From the NCBI RefSeq assembly GCF_030704535.1, contig NC_081811.1, forward strand, positions 5,187,001 through 5,251,000: DNA of 64,000 nucleotides, read 5' to 3'. Position numbers and translations under genes: made by a program. The DNA is from Vitis vinifera. Its lineage: Eukaryota; Streptophyta; Magnoliopsida; Vitales; Vitaceae. Below are positions 24,006 to 38,278 of the stretch, one piece after another. The notes beneath the pieces were generated by a model. The model worked only from the letters and a program-made list of their open reading frames with translations, was not told where the DNA came from and searched no databases. Positions within the stretch are counted from its first letter, which is position 1, and each line of letters opens with the position of its first letter.

Positions 24006-25585
24006 CTAAATATGTCCAAAGGTTGCGGGGAGTCTCTGGATATCCGGAGCTTGCAGATGTTCTTGCTGCTGCTGGCTGTGAGCCCACATAGCACTAGACG
24101 TCTCGGTTATGAAGTGCGTTTCTGATTTTATCTCATTGTATAAAGGTTGTGGGGTTTGATTTTGTAAAGCTGCTGCCATTAAAAATGGATTTTGGAGATA
24201 TTCAGGCCACTTGATATCCTCCGGTTCGCTTTCTATGATATGGATTTGGGCTCCTTTGTCTGACGTGCTACAATCTGCCAATCCCCATGGGAAGATGCTG
24301 TTCTCAAAGAAGGAGCTGTTACTCTGCAACTCGGCGCTGCTACTGCTGCCAGAGCTGCTATTGCTACTGTTGGTGGAGGCACCTGCATCCCAGAAACGGG
24401 ATCCACTCAGAGTGAAAGAGGGAATTGAAGGATTATCAGAGTGAAAAGGAATGGAGGGCTTGTAGGGCATAGGTGAAGGGAGAAGTGAGCTGGTGACAGA
24501 TGAAAGAACGGAGGATACAGCATTGGAACTGAACTCAGAATTCATGTCTAATGTTTTGCTGGATTGAGAGAACCAGAGAGGTTGGGTTGGGTTAATTGAG
24601 AGTCTAGCATTGGATGGGTAATTCAATTGCTGAGGGGCCAAATACCCCACCACATCTGATGGTTGGCAGCCTGTGGAGTTTTCCTGGTGAGAGATCATGA
24701 ATCTATCTAGGAAGAAGTCCTTGTTGGGTGTGGGCGACATCAAATTGCTGTTGCTGTTATTGTTGTTGTTGCTGTTTATTGTCTTGGAGCTGGAAGAACC
24801 TTCCACTTCCATTCCATAGCCTCGTGTTGCGATTGAAGACGATCTTTGCTCGAGCAAGGCCGCTTCTGGCTTTGAATTGTCTACCTTGAGGAGGTTCAAT
24901 TCACTGGATACTCCTGAAGCTTTGTCCTGGCTGTCGGTGGGAGGGTTGCTGTCTTCTCTATTTTCAACCTCAGAGAGGGGTTTGTGGGTGTTGGGGTCAA
25001 TGCCTCTCTGCCTGAGCTTCTTCTTCAAGCAAGAGTTCCACAAATTCTTTATTTCATTGTCAGTGCGTCCAGGCAGCTGTGCTGCGATTTGGGACCACCT
25101 GAGGAAGCCCCAAAAACCCAGTAATGTCAGCATACATGAAAAACAAGAAAGAAGAAAGGATAAGGTGAAGTTTAGATATTAAGAGAGGAGTGATGACCTG
25201 TTCCCAAGAACTGAATGAAGCTCAATTATAAGATTCTCTTCCTGTAGGGAGAATGTGCCTCTCTTCAAATCAGGCCTCAAGTAGTTAATCCACCTCAATC
25301 TGCAGCTCTTCCCACACCTTTGCAGACCTGCAAAAAATAAACCATGAAGAATCCTCTTAGGCTGTTGTACATTAACGTAATTTTGAAGGGTCAAACACAC
25401 ACACAAACAGAGAAGGAGGTGAGATTGAGGATAGTTTGTTTATAAAGAATACCTGCTTGCTTTGGGACAGAGCTCCAGCAGCCATGGCCATACTTGGTAA
25501 TATGCCTCAGAAGTTTCTCATCTTCTTCAGGAGACCATAGGCCTTTCCTTAGCTTCTGCTTGTAACAACAAGAGTGCCTCCCCAT
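24006..25585 (-). CDS. MYB61: R2R3-MYB transcription factor, MYB61/50/55/86 group
   Basis: Exons on the minus strand: 25585-25453, 25327-25198, 25098-24006 (1356 nt, 451 residues). The intron positions (splitting Gly45 and Arg88) are the common ones of plant R2R3-MYB genes. It begins [21 protein letters not shown]2 covers about 14-62 with regularly spaced Trp, and R3 about 67-113, ending [18 protein letters not shown]. The [15 protein letters not shown] start and the KPLSEVEN segment are typical of the MYB61 clade. The C-terminal 330 residues are Ser/Asn-rich, with poly-Asn at about 200 and an acidic [18 protein letters not shown] block near 375-392 that may be the activation region. In Arabidopsis, MYB61 is linked to lignification, xylem, seed-coat mucilage and stomatal control. 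Which of the four Arabidopsis relatives is the true ortholog cannot be settled here. Confidence 0.92.
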
Positions 25586-25730
25586 TTGGAGTAAGACCCA
25601 CCACCCCTGCAATGAGGAAGAGAGTTTCCTAAAACAGCAAGTTGTTGAAACCTAGGCTAACTGTCAGCAAAGTCCAGAAGGGGGTTCTGAACGGATTTGT
25701 AGGGGGTGCTGTGGTGGAAAAGATGTAGGC

Positions 25731-25754
25731 AGAGAGAGAGAGAGAGAGAGAGAG
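25731..25754. repeat. (AG)12 microsatellite in the MYB 5' leader region
   Basis: A perfect dinucleotide run lies about 146 bp upstream of the MYB ATG, so it reads as (CT)n in the sense of the gene. Position suggests 5' UTR or proximal promoter. CT-rich leaders are common in plants; no function is claimed. Confidence 0.8.
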
Positions 25755-25954
25755 AATGAAGGGGGGGAGAGAGAGTTGATAGGGAGGCTGCGAAAATGAA
25801 GTAGCAGCCGAATTAATATAAGAGGGAGCCCTCAAAAAGAGAGAAGTCATAGTCAATATGGTGTTTGTAATTTGAGTGCATATATTTTTTTTTTTCCAAG
25901 TTAGTTTTTCCTTCATTTTTTTTCTCTGTAAATATTTCACAAACTTCTTCGCTA

Positions 25955-28900
25955 GGAGCGGAAATGGATTAATTATAAGAGTTTCAAATGTCTCGTCAAG
26001 GTCTGAGAATTAATGTCTTTTGCAGGGGTGGTGGGGCATTTCACTGATATTTTATTGGAGAAAAAAACAGAAGCTGAAAACAACCCATGCTTGTAAACCA
26101 AGTGAAAACGGTACCAGTTAAAGGCATGTAAGAAAGATGAAAACAAGTTCACACACCCACACTGCCAAATGAAAGAGTCTTTCACAGCAGGCTATTATGG
26201 ATTTGTTTTGGGTTTGAAGCAACCTAATTCAACTAATCCTATTCTAATTATAATTAACTCCCTAACTCCACAACCAGTCCCAATAGAACAGAACAGAAAA
26301 GTAAAGAAAAGAAAAGATAAAAATGGAAAATGTCACAGTAAACCAGATACACCCATGCTTAGTTCACTTTCCATACACAGTATATTCCACTTGATCAATC
26401 TGAAAATGACAGCAGCCTCTTTATACATATCCCCCCTAGGCACAACATACATATGAATATATAAATATATATAACATACAAAAAAAAAAAAAAAAAAAAA
26501 AACTAAATATTCCTCCCCTCTGTTGAAGACCTTTTGTGTCTCTGGAAAAGAGGACCCTCTCCCTTCTTTACTCTTTGGAGCTTTTTGGGTAATTCTTCCA
26601 AATCATGATCACTTTGAAAAGTTTCATCATTACGTGGAAAGAACAAAATATTTTGGTCATCTTCCAAAATATAGGAGTATCTTCCTATTTCTGATGAAAA
26701 TCACTAGGTGTTGCAAATTACCACAACCCCTCATGCTTTCCATTTTGAAAAATGGACATCCTCATTTCAGCTTCATGCAACTGCATGATGGGGATACTTT
26801 GTGTGCACGGCTACAACCTAATTTCATAAGCAGATAAAATGATGTAAGCACAACATGTTGCAGAGAGGGTCTTTGGGTGTTGTTTTCTATTGAATTGGGG
26901 AGTATTTACTATTCCCATACTCTTCTCCATTTTCAAGTAAAACCCATGTTTTGGTAAACACAGTGGAAACCCACCCTCCTCATATATATCCTCCATTTCT
27001 TCACTGACATCATTTTCATGGAAAATTAGCATTCAAAGTGTGTCTAAAATGATTAAATTTCAAAGTGTACTGGTGGGTTTGATTCCTTGACCCTCCTCCT
27101 CTCCACATAACTACCTCATCTTCTTTTTTTTTCTCTTCCTTTCTTTCCCTTTCCAAGAATCCAAAAAGGGTTGAAATGGGAGTATGAATTGTACGTCCCA
27201 AGTATGATTCATGAACTATGAAGTACCCACTGCCATGGATTAGGGGCCATCTCAAACAGTGGTATCCCTTGAATGATTAAACAGGATATGGGAGAGAAGG
27301 CTGCACCCTCTCCCAACCGCAGATTGGATTCCATGAAATGTGAAATCAAATAATCAAGTGTCCATTTACAGAGTCATGTACGCCTTCACCTTGCAGTGAC
27401 TGGATTGGCAGTAAAGTGGGTTGATTCTTGTTTTGTTTGTACTAGTATTATATTAGCCAAAAAAATGTCTCTGAAATGACATTTTCTTGGAAATTCCCAT
27501 GGAAAACTGATCAGATACGCTAAAATCTGATGGACCCAGATGAATATGGAAGCATAACCCACTGTATTTTCCTGCTGTCCAACCAGAAGTTTGGCGTTGC
27601 AGAAAATCTTAGCTCCAAATTCGACCAATAAAACAAACCAATGTTAATTTTACCAGGAAACAAACATATTTGATAATAGTTCTTCAAAATTTTGAGGTCA
27701 ATCAGTGGGACAAAAGCTGATTCGTAAAAAAAAAAAAAAAAAAATGTCAGCTTTGGAAAGTTCATGAATAAACAAATAAAACAGGATTCTCCAAATGGGA
27801 TTACTTTTATTTTTCTCAATGATTAGAAGTGTACAGTGGCATGATAATTCAAATAATTCCCTGCAACTGAATATTTAATTCAAATTATTAATCATTTAGA
27901 AGATTCAATCTTAGCTCCCATTAATATACATATATTTTTTTTACTGTTTATTCCTTCAACCAGAAATCCTTGCTGTTCACAGCTCTCCTTGGGACCCTTC
28001 CTCATACACACACCATAAAAAATCAAAACAAAGACAAGAAGATATTTATTTAAATATCAATAATACTAATAACAATATTAATAATATTAATACCCCACTT
28101 TTCCTATTTTTTTTTTATTTTTTTAACAAAATTTAAAAATTTGTACATTTGCAGTAGATTTCATTAATGAAACAAATTTATGATTAAAAAATTGACAAAT
28201 TTTAATGAATTATTCCAAATCATTAGCTGTTAAGGCCAGGGTCCACATTGAATTGTGGAACCTCCTCTCAAGTCTTACATTGAAGATTTGAAAAATTCAG
28301 AGATGGGTGGATTAAGAATTACAAACTTGATCATAAACTATACCCAATCATCAATCATTTCTCTTGACAAAACCAAATCGTTTTAGTTTTATATGATTCC
28401 AGAACAAGAAAGTAAACCCTTCTTTTTCTTTTGCTTTTGCTTGTTCATTTGTTTTCTTGGGGAGCAACTCATAAAGTTGTAACGTGCTTTGTAAGTCATT
28501 TAAGCCATTCAATTAGCTTTCTTTTACGTGACAAGAGATGGGGTTAGTGGGAAATCAAAAAATGAATGTTTAATTCAAGCATGGAGAGTCAATTTTGTTG
28601 ATTCAAAATATCCTTGGGGCTGGACCCATCAGATTAGAGATCAGATGTATTATCTTTTTGGGCCCCTTCTGTTTATCTCATCTCCTATGATTTGATTTCC
28701 ATTTCTTCTTACTTAGATTAGTGACTAATTGGTTGGTTTAAGCTCATAAGTAAGTGATTAATTGGTTAACCAACTAATTAATGTACGGAATTTCAATAAT
28801 GGGGTTAGAGTTTAGGGTTTTGGGGATGAAATTATGATACAAAGGACCATTGATTCTATATCCCTTGACTTTGTATGATGAACGGCCAATTGACTTAGCA

Positions 28901-31500
28901 CATGTCGAGACCCAGCAGGCTGATATTACTGGGGAAAAAAAGCTTTTGACTTTTCTTCCTCTCCTCCTTTCTTGGGTATGACGGTAGACACAACACAACT
29001 TTATATTCATGTATTATCTCCAAAGACCAATTAAAACTGGACGTGTGAAAAGCCCATGATCATACATGGTAGGTGTGAGGCTGTGGGAAGTGATCAAAAC
29101 TGAGAAGAGACCAAGAAATCTCCACACGTATTGGGGTAGGCCCTCCCACACCAAATGGAATATTGGTCGTACTTCTCCACCGACACCAAAATACCCCACT
29201 TCCTTGCCTTTTTGTTACCACCATTTATATGTTATCATCATTTTACATATACCCATATGCATAAATTCAAAAATTACTTTTAAAAAAACCCCCAAAATGT
29301 GACCGCTCCTTTTTCCAATTGTTTGATTCTCTCAATGCGTATGGGTCTGGTGTCATATGAGATAAGAGAACTGAACCTTCAGAGAAAGATTCCCTGGCAG
29401 ATAAACTTATTTCACAGAAGGGGGGGGGAGGGGGGGTTGTGTTCTGAGCTTTGTTTTGGGGGTATGCAGTTGGAGGGGAAAGGCAAATATTCCACAAAGG
29501 CTGTGAGCATAAGGACAATGAAAGCCATCAAGGAGCATCTTCAACCCCTGTTACAAGTATTGTTCTAATAATTGTTACACATGAGTTAAAGAAATCATCA
29601 ACAAACCCAAAAAAAGGGGGAATAAATCTCTGCCCTTGATATCAGTTTGTCTCTTTGTTGTATCATTATGAGGCATCCTTGACCTTTGCAATGTCCCGGC
29701 TCACATTTTCCATACTATTATTTTATGATCATATAAATTAAATCCCAACAAGATACTTGTAATCTCAATGTATGCACCCTCACCCTCATCATATGCTGCC
29801 ACATGAACTGTTTCATTTAGTCAACCATTGTCTATATGAAAAAAAATTCACATGATTCAAACATATTTGGAGGTGGTGATTGGGACCAAAAATTTTGGGG
29901 AATGGATACACTAGAACTGCCACTATTGGATGAGGAATGGTGAGTTGATGTCGGCAGGTGTGGATTGGGGATGTGGGATGATGGGGTTAAAACGGTGTTG
30001 ACCGGAGGACCATTTGGTGTGTGGCCTACAGGGGGGTTTGTCAAGAATGACGTTAAGATTCGAGCAGAGGTGTGGTGGAGAAGGGTTGATGGTGGTCTAG
30101 GTTCATTGCTTAGGCAAATTTTGCCATGAGTCGTGATCTTCTCCGAATCAAATGAAGGTTTTATTATGAAATTTGTCCCCCCTCAAGTGGGAGTTCGGGG
30201 TTGATTAGATTTTGAGCATCCCAAAAAATGTAACCACGTTAGAGAGTCTCTGCCTCTATCCACTTGATGTTTATCCCCAGAGGAGAAGGAGGAAAATGAA
30301 TGGAGAAGCTGATAATGAAGTGGGGTCGAGTGTATTTTGTGTCAATAGTCCAATCGGAACCCACCAAAGGGGCCTAGCCCTCAATCATTTTGCCCCTGTT
30401 AAGGTTCAAAAATAATGCCAAAAAGGGAAGTACTTCTTCGAGCAGGAAAAAAAACAACTGGGAGGCATAGTCCAAAACCAAGGGATGCTAATTCGCCAAT
30501 ACAGCTATATATATTTATATATGTACACTTAAAAGACTCCATGATTTGTTAATTCCATGGTCTTTTCCCTTATACAGTACATGACCCAGTCACCCAGGGT
30601 ACAGTATCTTCAAAAGGTGAGTCTGGGGCCTGGGGACAAATGCATGGATGATCCAGGCTGTTGTGTAGGGAAACAGACCCCAGAGTGGCTTGGAGAAAGG
30701 GCATGAAACCATAATTAGAGGATGGGACTTGGGACTTGGGTCTTGGGAGTAGACTCTCCAGCCTCCAGTCTCCACACTTTCTAATTCCCAAGCTGATGAG
30801 ATGTGGACCCAAAGGCTACACACCCAAAAGGCGAACCCATTCTAAGGATATGTCTCTGTCCTCAGGTCAAGTACACCCATAGCATATAACAGCCCCCCCG
30901 CGCGCGCGCCCTCCAGGCCTCTCCACCCACACATCCAACACATCTCAGCCATTCATTCCTCATACATGAGGTCAGTCCAGTCCACATCTACACACAGCTG
31001 AAGAAAGCTATAGAGTCTGGGCCTTAGGATCCCCCCATGGGGATTGGGGACCCCCACCCCACCACTGTGATGAGTGGACCAAGACGTGATGCATCGTGTA
31101 TTGGACCGTACAACAATTATTATCAGCACCATGCAAATCCATTGATTTCAATCATTCCTCACAAACCCACCTTCCCCAACTGGAATGCCTCTCTCCTAAT
31201 TTTCCCAAAATTTCCACCTGTGGGCATATGTAATGTAAAACACATGAAAGTACAGTATAGTTGGAATGAGGAAAAACTAAAAGTGGTTGCAGATATTAAT
31301 ACATGATGATTAGCACAGTGATTGTCGGCACACCCCGTTTTAAACCCCGAAATGATGTCAGATATTACCATGTGATGTACATTCATTGGTGATTGATAGT
31401 CTACAAAGGTCTCTGTCTGCCATTATTAATCCTTATTATTCTTATTATTATAATATATCATCTCCGACTCCCATCCCCCACCCCCCCCACCCCCCACCCC
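25955..31500. other. Gene-poor region upstream of the MYB gene, left part
   Basis: No coding gene found. Notable content: poly-A at 26480-26502; a G9-A-G7 tract at 29420-29436; and a C-rich stretch running into (CG)n at 30893-30910. A Pro/Ser/Asn-rich minus frame at 29832-30044 has no recognisable domain. Being directly upstream of the MYB gene, part of this must be its promoter. Confidence 0.5.
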
Positions 31501-31571
31501 CTTTCCAACTGTAAACATTTGATTTTGATATCAAAATACTTTCTTCTTGTTTGGTTTTTCACTTCCCTCCT

Positions 31572-31595
31572 CCCCCCCCCCCCCCCCCCCCCCCC
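31572..31595. repeat. Poly-C tract (24 C)
   Basis: An uninterrupted run of 24 cytosines, preceded by C-rich sequence from about 31470. It is a candidate i-motif / G-quadruplex site on the two strands, and a place where length is likely to vary or be misassembled. Confidence 0.85.
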
Positions 31596-31599
31596 TCCT

Positions 31600-34500
31600 C
31601 CATTTCTCCATTTCTCTACTGTTGGCCAACAGAATAAAACTAACTCCTTTGAAAACATACATCCCTGTGAACATCGGGAAATTCTCATCCGACTCAAAAA
31701 GTTATCCATTGACCCACATCATCAATACTAAAGTATACAACCCAATTATTCCCTTTGTTTCTTGTTCTTACTATTTTCTTCCTTCTTCTTCTCTTTTTAA
31801 AGTGATCATCAAAATTAAAAATGAAGGTATGGGCTAGGGGGGTTGAACATAACGGGAAAAGGCCCCACTACCCACCCCCAAGATTTGTGTCGTAACGGTT
31901 TAATCATTGCCATTCTGGAGAAGAATCTAGGAAGGTAGCCAGAAGAAGCACAGCCAAAGACCCCCTCCTCTTCTTTTTTTTTTTTTTTTTCCCTCAATTT
32001 TGAATGGTGTTAATTTTTTATACATTTTACAATGACTCTAAAAATTTCAAATGTTTAAAAAATAAAACTTTTTTAATATTATAAAGATTAAAATTATTTT
32101 TTAAAATTATTACCATTGAAAAATGAGTAAAATCTTCCCCCTTTAGCTTCTTTGCGAGGAAATTGTCAAAAGAGATGTCGTTAATATATATGTTTATTCG
32201 TACCATAAAAAAATAGTTTAATTAAATATAAAAAGTTTTTTAATAAAATTAGTTAAATAGATAAAATTTGAATTTCTAAAAATTGATGATTAATATATAC
32301 ATTAATGATATCTATTTTGACGCGTAACAAAGAGAGCACGCTTCGACGATGAAAAAAAAAATGATGAATTTTATCCCACATCACGTAACCGTTGATAAAG
32401 ATCGTGGGATCCGTGATCCGTCAACTACGGGAGGGTATGGATATATGATCCCATGTCACTATCTCTACCGTACGCCCACGTCCACCTCATGCCCCCCAAG
32501 TGCCGTCCCTATCTGATTGGCCCTATGGGCTTCTCTCCTCTACCCTCACCTCCACATTAACTATTAAATGGATGTGAGTCCCCTGCATTTTCTGGGGTTG
32601 CAAGCAGTCGTTTTCTGATGTGGGACCCCACCTAGGGCATGGTCAGATTCACATCCACTCGTTTCTAAACATGCCACGTGTCATACAGAGACCCTCCACA
32701 AAAATACAACTCTGGCGGTGCGCACGTGGAATTTAAAATGTCACCATGGCGTAATTATGAACAAATTCAATCAAGTGTATTACCATTAATATAAGGTCCA
32801 AAAATTATACCCACAAATAGACTTGTAGCATGTGCTAAATGTGTATTTTAATTAATTAATTAATTAATTAATTTCAAATTATGGTACTTAATGAAGGATT
32901 AGACCCATCAACTAAATGCGTGTGAAGAATTTTGATGCTAAACCCCATAGAGTACATTAGGTGGATTGAAGTTGAACCCTGGCCTCCAGTGGTTTAGGGC
33001 ATGGGTAATTAGAATAATTAGAAATTAATGAGAAGATTGGGGAATTAAACCCAATAATTTGGCCCAGCTAATCCAACCACTTGGTCAAGGTTGATATGAT
33101 TGAATTTGAGAGCATTGGGGATGGAACATTTATGATTGGTATGGTTTTCAAATTTGGTGTATGATTACGACTAATCAAGAATTTGAATTTGAATTTGAAA
33201 AAAATGGCTTCAATTTAGAAACTTTGGTCACTTCATATTTTATGTCATTATTGCTTTTCCACTTGGAATATGATGCGTGGCAGTAGGCTAAAATTGTCAA
33301 AAATATTTCAACCCTTGGGATCAATCAGGATTTGGGTCAACACACATTCACGAGTTAGAAAGCTTGGAATTTGAAGCCTTCAAGAAACTTTTTATTTATT
33401 TATTTATTTTTATTTTTTTATTAATAAAGGACAAGACTTTCAAGATATGTTTGAAAACTTTTTAATTATTTTTCATATTTATATAATTATTTTTAAAATA
33501 AGTGAAAATAATTAAAATATGTCATTAGAAAACATCATATTTTTTAAAGGTTTTTGAAAACTATTTTCAATAAAAAATTTTAGATATGTTTTCGAGTTTG
33601 AATAATAATTCTCCTTTTACTGTTTTTGTTGGATAATTATTTTTGAATTAGAAAAAACAAGTTGTAAGCCTAATAATCTTTTGATAGAAAATAAGAATCT
33701 GTTTTGCGTGTGATTTAAAAACCAATTTTCTGTTTTTAAAAACATAAAACAGTTTTTTAAAATTCATAGTATAATGAATTAAAAAGCAACTTTTAGACAA
33801 CAAGTAGCTTCATATTTTCAAAATTTGTTCAAAAAATGTGTTGAAAACTTTTGTACTATACATTGGCGGTTAGAATATCTTTGCCGAGAGTAAATTAGAA
33901 AACTGTTTTTCATGTTTGAATTCTGGAACAAAGTTTTATTTCCTAAAACAATTAATAACTGTTTTTTAAAACTGTTCTCGAAGCTTGTTTTTCCGTCAAA
34001 CTGTTTTTGAGAGCGTTGTGGACAGAGCATTAGGGGAATGTAGCAAGAAATCTGACAATCGGAAAATGACATTAAGGACGTCCAAGAAGAATACGGAGAA
34101 GTTGACAAAGTAACAGTAGAGGTGGTGCCATCACAAAAATTATGAGCTGAGAGGCTTGGAGTAGATGCATTCTGCATAGTTGTCTGAGAGGACCTCTATA
34201 ACCTTCTTCCTATTTCACCCAAACAACACTCAAGATTCACCTTCAAAATCACAAGTAAAAGGAGGTCTGTGTATATGTATGTGTATGTATGTTAGGCAAA
34301 GGTATTTGGAGGGTGCATGATTATTGATTCCATTCCATGCTTTTGAAGAAAGTGTGGTGGGTTTGGGTGCTTTAATAGAAGTGTTTCCATGAAACAAGTG
34401 CAGGAGAAAAAAGCCCAAATGAGCAAATCAAAAGAGGAAGTGGCTACTGGGGAGATTGATGGGATATAAGTGAGTGAAATTCACAAGGATATAAAGATTT

Positions 34501-37500
34501 TGGAGATTCTAATCAACTGGTCGTTTGAAATCCGGAGGAGCATCAGTGGGAGTGTCAGGGGGCCTCATTACATTATCTTTTTAACCCATCTCTTTCCAAA
34601 AGGACGACAACTAATTGACATGAAAGATCAACCATCACCTTGGGATAATGGGATTAGAAATTGTGCTAAGTCCTCATTAAATTCGTTAATAATTTCACAT
34701 ATGCTATTGGACAGCTTTTCATCCTCCCCAGTGTGCTTACAAATTGATGGTCACGGATGAAAATTGGACAGCCCATGTCCCACACCCTCTCTAGGAAGCA
34801 CACCACGTTCCTCCTTCACTCTCTGGCCCTTAATGTATCCCACTTAATAGCCCCATTAGCATTAGCTGCAACATTACCACATGGACTTGTCAATACATCC
34901 TCCCTTAAACCCTCCTTTTAAATCCCATTTTCAGCTTCATTCAATGCAAATAAATACACTAAACCCCCATGTTCACTGCATCTTAATCTACATCACACCC
35001 GTAAAGCTAGCTTTTTCATCTGGTCTTCAGAGTTGGCCACAATTCACACTGTTCTAACCAATGTAAAATGCAAAAGATGAGAAAAGATACTAGGCTTTTA
35101 ATTGTGAGCCACAAAGAAAAGCTTTGGGGAAACCGAAATTATAATGGCAATTGACTTTAATATGAAGGAACACAACATTACAAGAAAGATTAAAGACCTT
35201 TAACCCCATCAATTATCAAAAGTTCTGTCACGTTAAATCACTCTGTTTGTCCCCCCAAACTTGAATAATTACATCTCCCCTTTTGCTTGTAGTGGGAAAT
35301 TATAGTCAACTTTCATCACACATTACATCATTGACCTTTATGTTGGGGGATAATTAGGCCCTTAATCAACCATTATTACATACCCTGTTTTCAATTGAGT
35401 TCTTGAAACTAGTCTCATGGACCAATGATTCTGCCTCTGCTTCGTGTCTAGATCCTATTGGAGCATACTTGAAAGTCTTTGATTAAAGGTGTTGGACTGA
35501 CTACCTTAAGACACCTTCCATACTTCCATACTTCCATCCATTCTCAACACTGCTTAATTGCAGTATCAGTATTTTGGTTGCAGTACGCTTCCTTGAGGCC
35601 AAAATTGTAGGGAGATTTTGCAGAAAAACACTAGTCATATTAGTATGTTTTTCTCTCTGCCATTTACCAGCTAGCACATGTCTCTCTGGGTGATTCTTCT
35701 GAACCCTCTTCCTTGCTTCCTGAAATTTTCATAATTTTTTTAGAGACCGTTGTCCATTTCTCCCATCATGAATGTTTCAGCACTCATTTCCCTCAAATTT
35801 CAGAAGGATATTCATTACCCAGAGCTGACAATTGGGAGGGTGAGAATTTTACCATTTGGCCAGGAATCTGTCATACTATATAAAACTAGTCATATGAGCA
35901 ACCGTCACATGCAAGCCACCCATATTAATAATCTTTATCCATACAATATGACCGTCACTTCTCCCTCTCTAATCCAATAATCAACATCACCTGGCTTTAG
36001 TTAGTATAGTATAAGGTTCCAGTATAAATCAGAGAGCAAAAAGAGTTTTTTTCGTGCCTAGTAATAGCATATCTCTATCATGTTACACTGTCTGCAGTGG
36101 TGAGCTCTTTTATTAATGTCCAATCCCCAATCACATCACCTGGAATGGTAAGGATATTTTTCTGGAAGAACAGGGACAGCTGGGTGTAGAAAAAAGAAGA
36201 AGGAAAATGTTGTAATCAGTCAGTGACATCAGGCCTGCCTCCATGCCCCAATATGAAGTGGCTTGATCTGGTGAGGTGACTGGATATCAGTGGTGGGAAA
36301 AGTCGCTGTTAATTGTTCCTCAGAGCCCAATTCAGACCAGTTTACTCTCTACTGTTCACAATTTCCCCCCATTTCATTGGTCAGACTTGAGCCACTCCTA
36401 CCCAAAAGGGAAAACAGGGGGGGCTCTCCCTGATGGTTAGTCCATTGCTGCAAAGTGGGGTTGATTGACTGGAGGATATCACACATGGTAATCTTTAGCT
36501 ACAGAACCAGATAGGTGGGTAGATTGACACTAAAAAGGATGATTGGGAATTCTGCATTGTGGCTTGTGGGTTATGAGTCACCCAAAAAGGTGGGGAACTA
36601 ATGGGCTTTACTATGGAGAGCAAGAGCACTGTGAAGTAAAATAGGATTGCTGGACAACAGAAAATGAGCAAAGGACAGAGACAATGCTGATTGAAATTTT
36701 CTTGTGTTCAAAAATTGTGTTTCATATACTAAGGGTCATACACCCTTGAGCCCATCTCATGGTCGCTCATGGACTGAAAGAAGTGGCCTGAATAAAAATA
36801 TGGGTACACCCTTGTGGACTGAGCAAGTCTGTCACCAACCAACCTAAGGGAGTGTGATATATGGTTTGGGTGTTACAAGCCATGGAAGATAATTATAGTT
36901 TTAGTCCTTGAGATATACCTTGCTGCTGAACAGGCCAATGCCAAGAAGCAGCCTGCATACACATAAATGCAGAGTAGTATGTCAGCCAGAAGAACAAACA
37001 CATTGTTAGGCAGCAGAAGGAATTACAGATTAGAAGATGGAAGTTAGGCACTTGCTTGATCTATTGTTTGACAGTTATCGAACTCTACATCTTGACCATT
37101 AAATATTTATGCTGAAATTTAGGTGATTGTGTTTGTACACTTATTCAGTGGCCTAAATTTCAACATACATATTAACGGATTAAAAGCTTTTAGAAGTTAA
37201 TCTTCTAGTGGTGTTGCTCTTTTCGTATAGAACTCGAGTTTCCCTTTTTCTATGTTGGGTTTGAAATTAAATTCTAAATAAGAAAAAATTAATCAACAAA
37301 ATTTGAAATCAAAGGAATTGGATTTCAGTTTTTTCATCCTGTTTGAAGAAGAAATTGAAATAGTAAGATTTATTTCCCTAAGGGAGATGGAAAAAGAAAA
37401 TTTTACTTTACTATTTCAACCTACTTCAATCATTAATCTAAATAATTCAAATATTAATTATTCTTTATGTAAGATAAAATTAATAAATAATTCAATTATA

Positions 37501-37860
37501 ATAAATAAATTCATTATCATAAATTAATTAATAATACCATTTACTTTAAAAATAAATAAATGAACAACCTTTGTTAATTACGTAAAATTTTCGCACAAAA
37601 CTAAATCATTCTCCAAGTTAATTGAATTATCTTAAATTCACCATAAACAATATAAGTGAGATTAAAATTTAGAATTTATTCAAAAAGAAGAATTGTTTAT
37701 GTTGATAAAAACATTAAAAAGAATATGTTTGTTGTAAAAGGAAAAAAAAATGAGAAAATAAATTTAGATAAAATAAATTTTGAAGTTAAAAATTTCCAAT
37801 AACCTTACCTTTATATGATTGCAATATATATAATTACGAAGATTGAGATTTTTAATAGGG
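31600..37860. other. Gene-poor region upstream of the MYB gene, right part
   Basis: No coding gene found. 32330-32760 is a GC-richer island with two CACGTG elements at 32675-32680 and 32723-32728. (ATTA)n occupies 32852-32872, and (TTTA)n lies near 33392-33412. 33430-34000 is full of AAAACAGTTTTT-like foldback motifs suggestive of a decayed hAT-type MITE. 34000-37860 shows nothing identifiable. Confidence 0.45.
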
Positions 37861-38278
37861 AAAAAGTGATATCCACAAAAATTTGTTCTTATTTAAAACA
37901 CTCTTTTTTTGGATGTCTGATCATGCTCCATTAACACTATATAATTTTAAGGTTATGACGATTATGCTACTATGGTAGTCATTTGTATCTTTCTTTTATT
38001 GTACCAATTTTTTTATATAGTGGATTTTCTTCTTTTCTGTCTATGATTTTTCCCATTTAGGATTTTTCATGTAAATTTGTGTGTTTTATTGCCTTTTTCT
38101 TGTTATTGTGTTGTATTATTTTCTTATTAATATGCTTCCCTCCTATTGATTTGAGTTGTTACATTTTAATAATATGGTACTAAGATATGGTACTTTTAGA
38201 TTAAGTAGTCTTTACTATCTTTTTTAGAATGAAATAGGCTTTTGCTCACTTCAAATGAATGAAAAAGTACTATAGGAG

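Noticed and set aside
29832-30044. Pro/Ser/Asn-rich minus-strand frame
   Set aside because: Looks loosely like a secreted or disordered protein, but no signal peptide, motif or partner exons support it.
31393-31837. Open frames across the poly-C tract
   Set aside because: Pro- or Gly-rich translation is a by-product of the homopolymer.
33818-34177. 119-residue minus-strand frame
   Set aside because: Overlaps MITE-like foldback sequence; no domain or homolog recognised.
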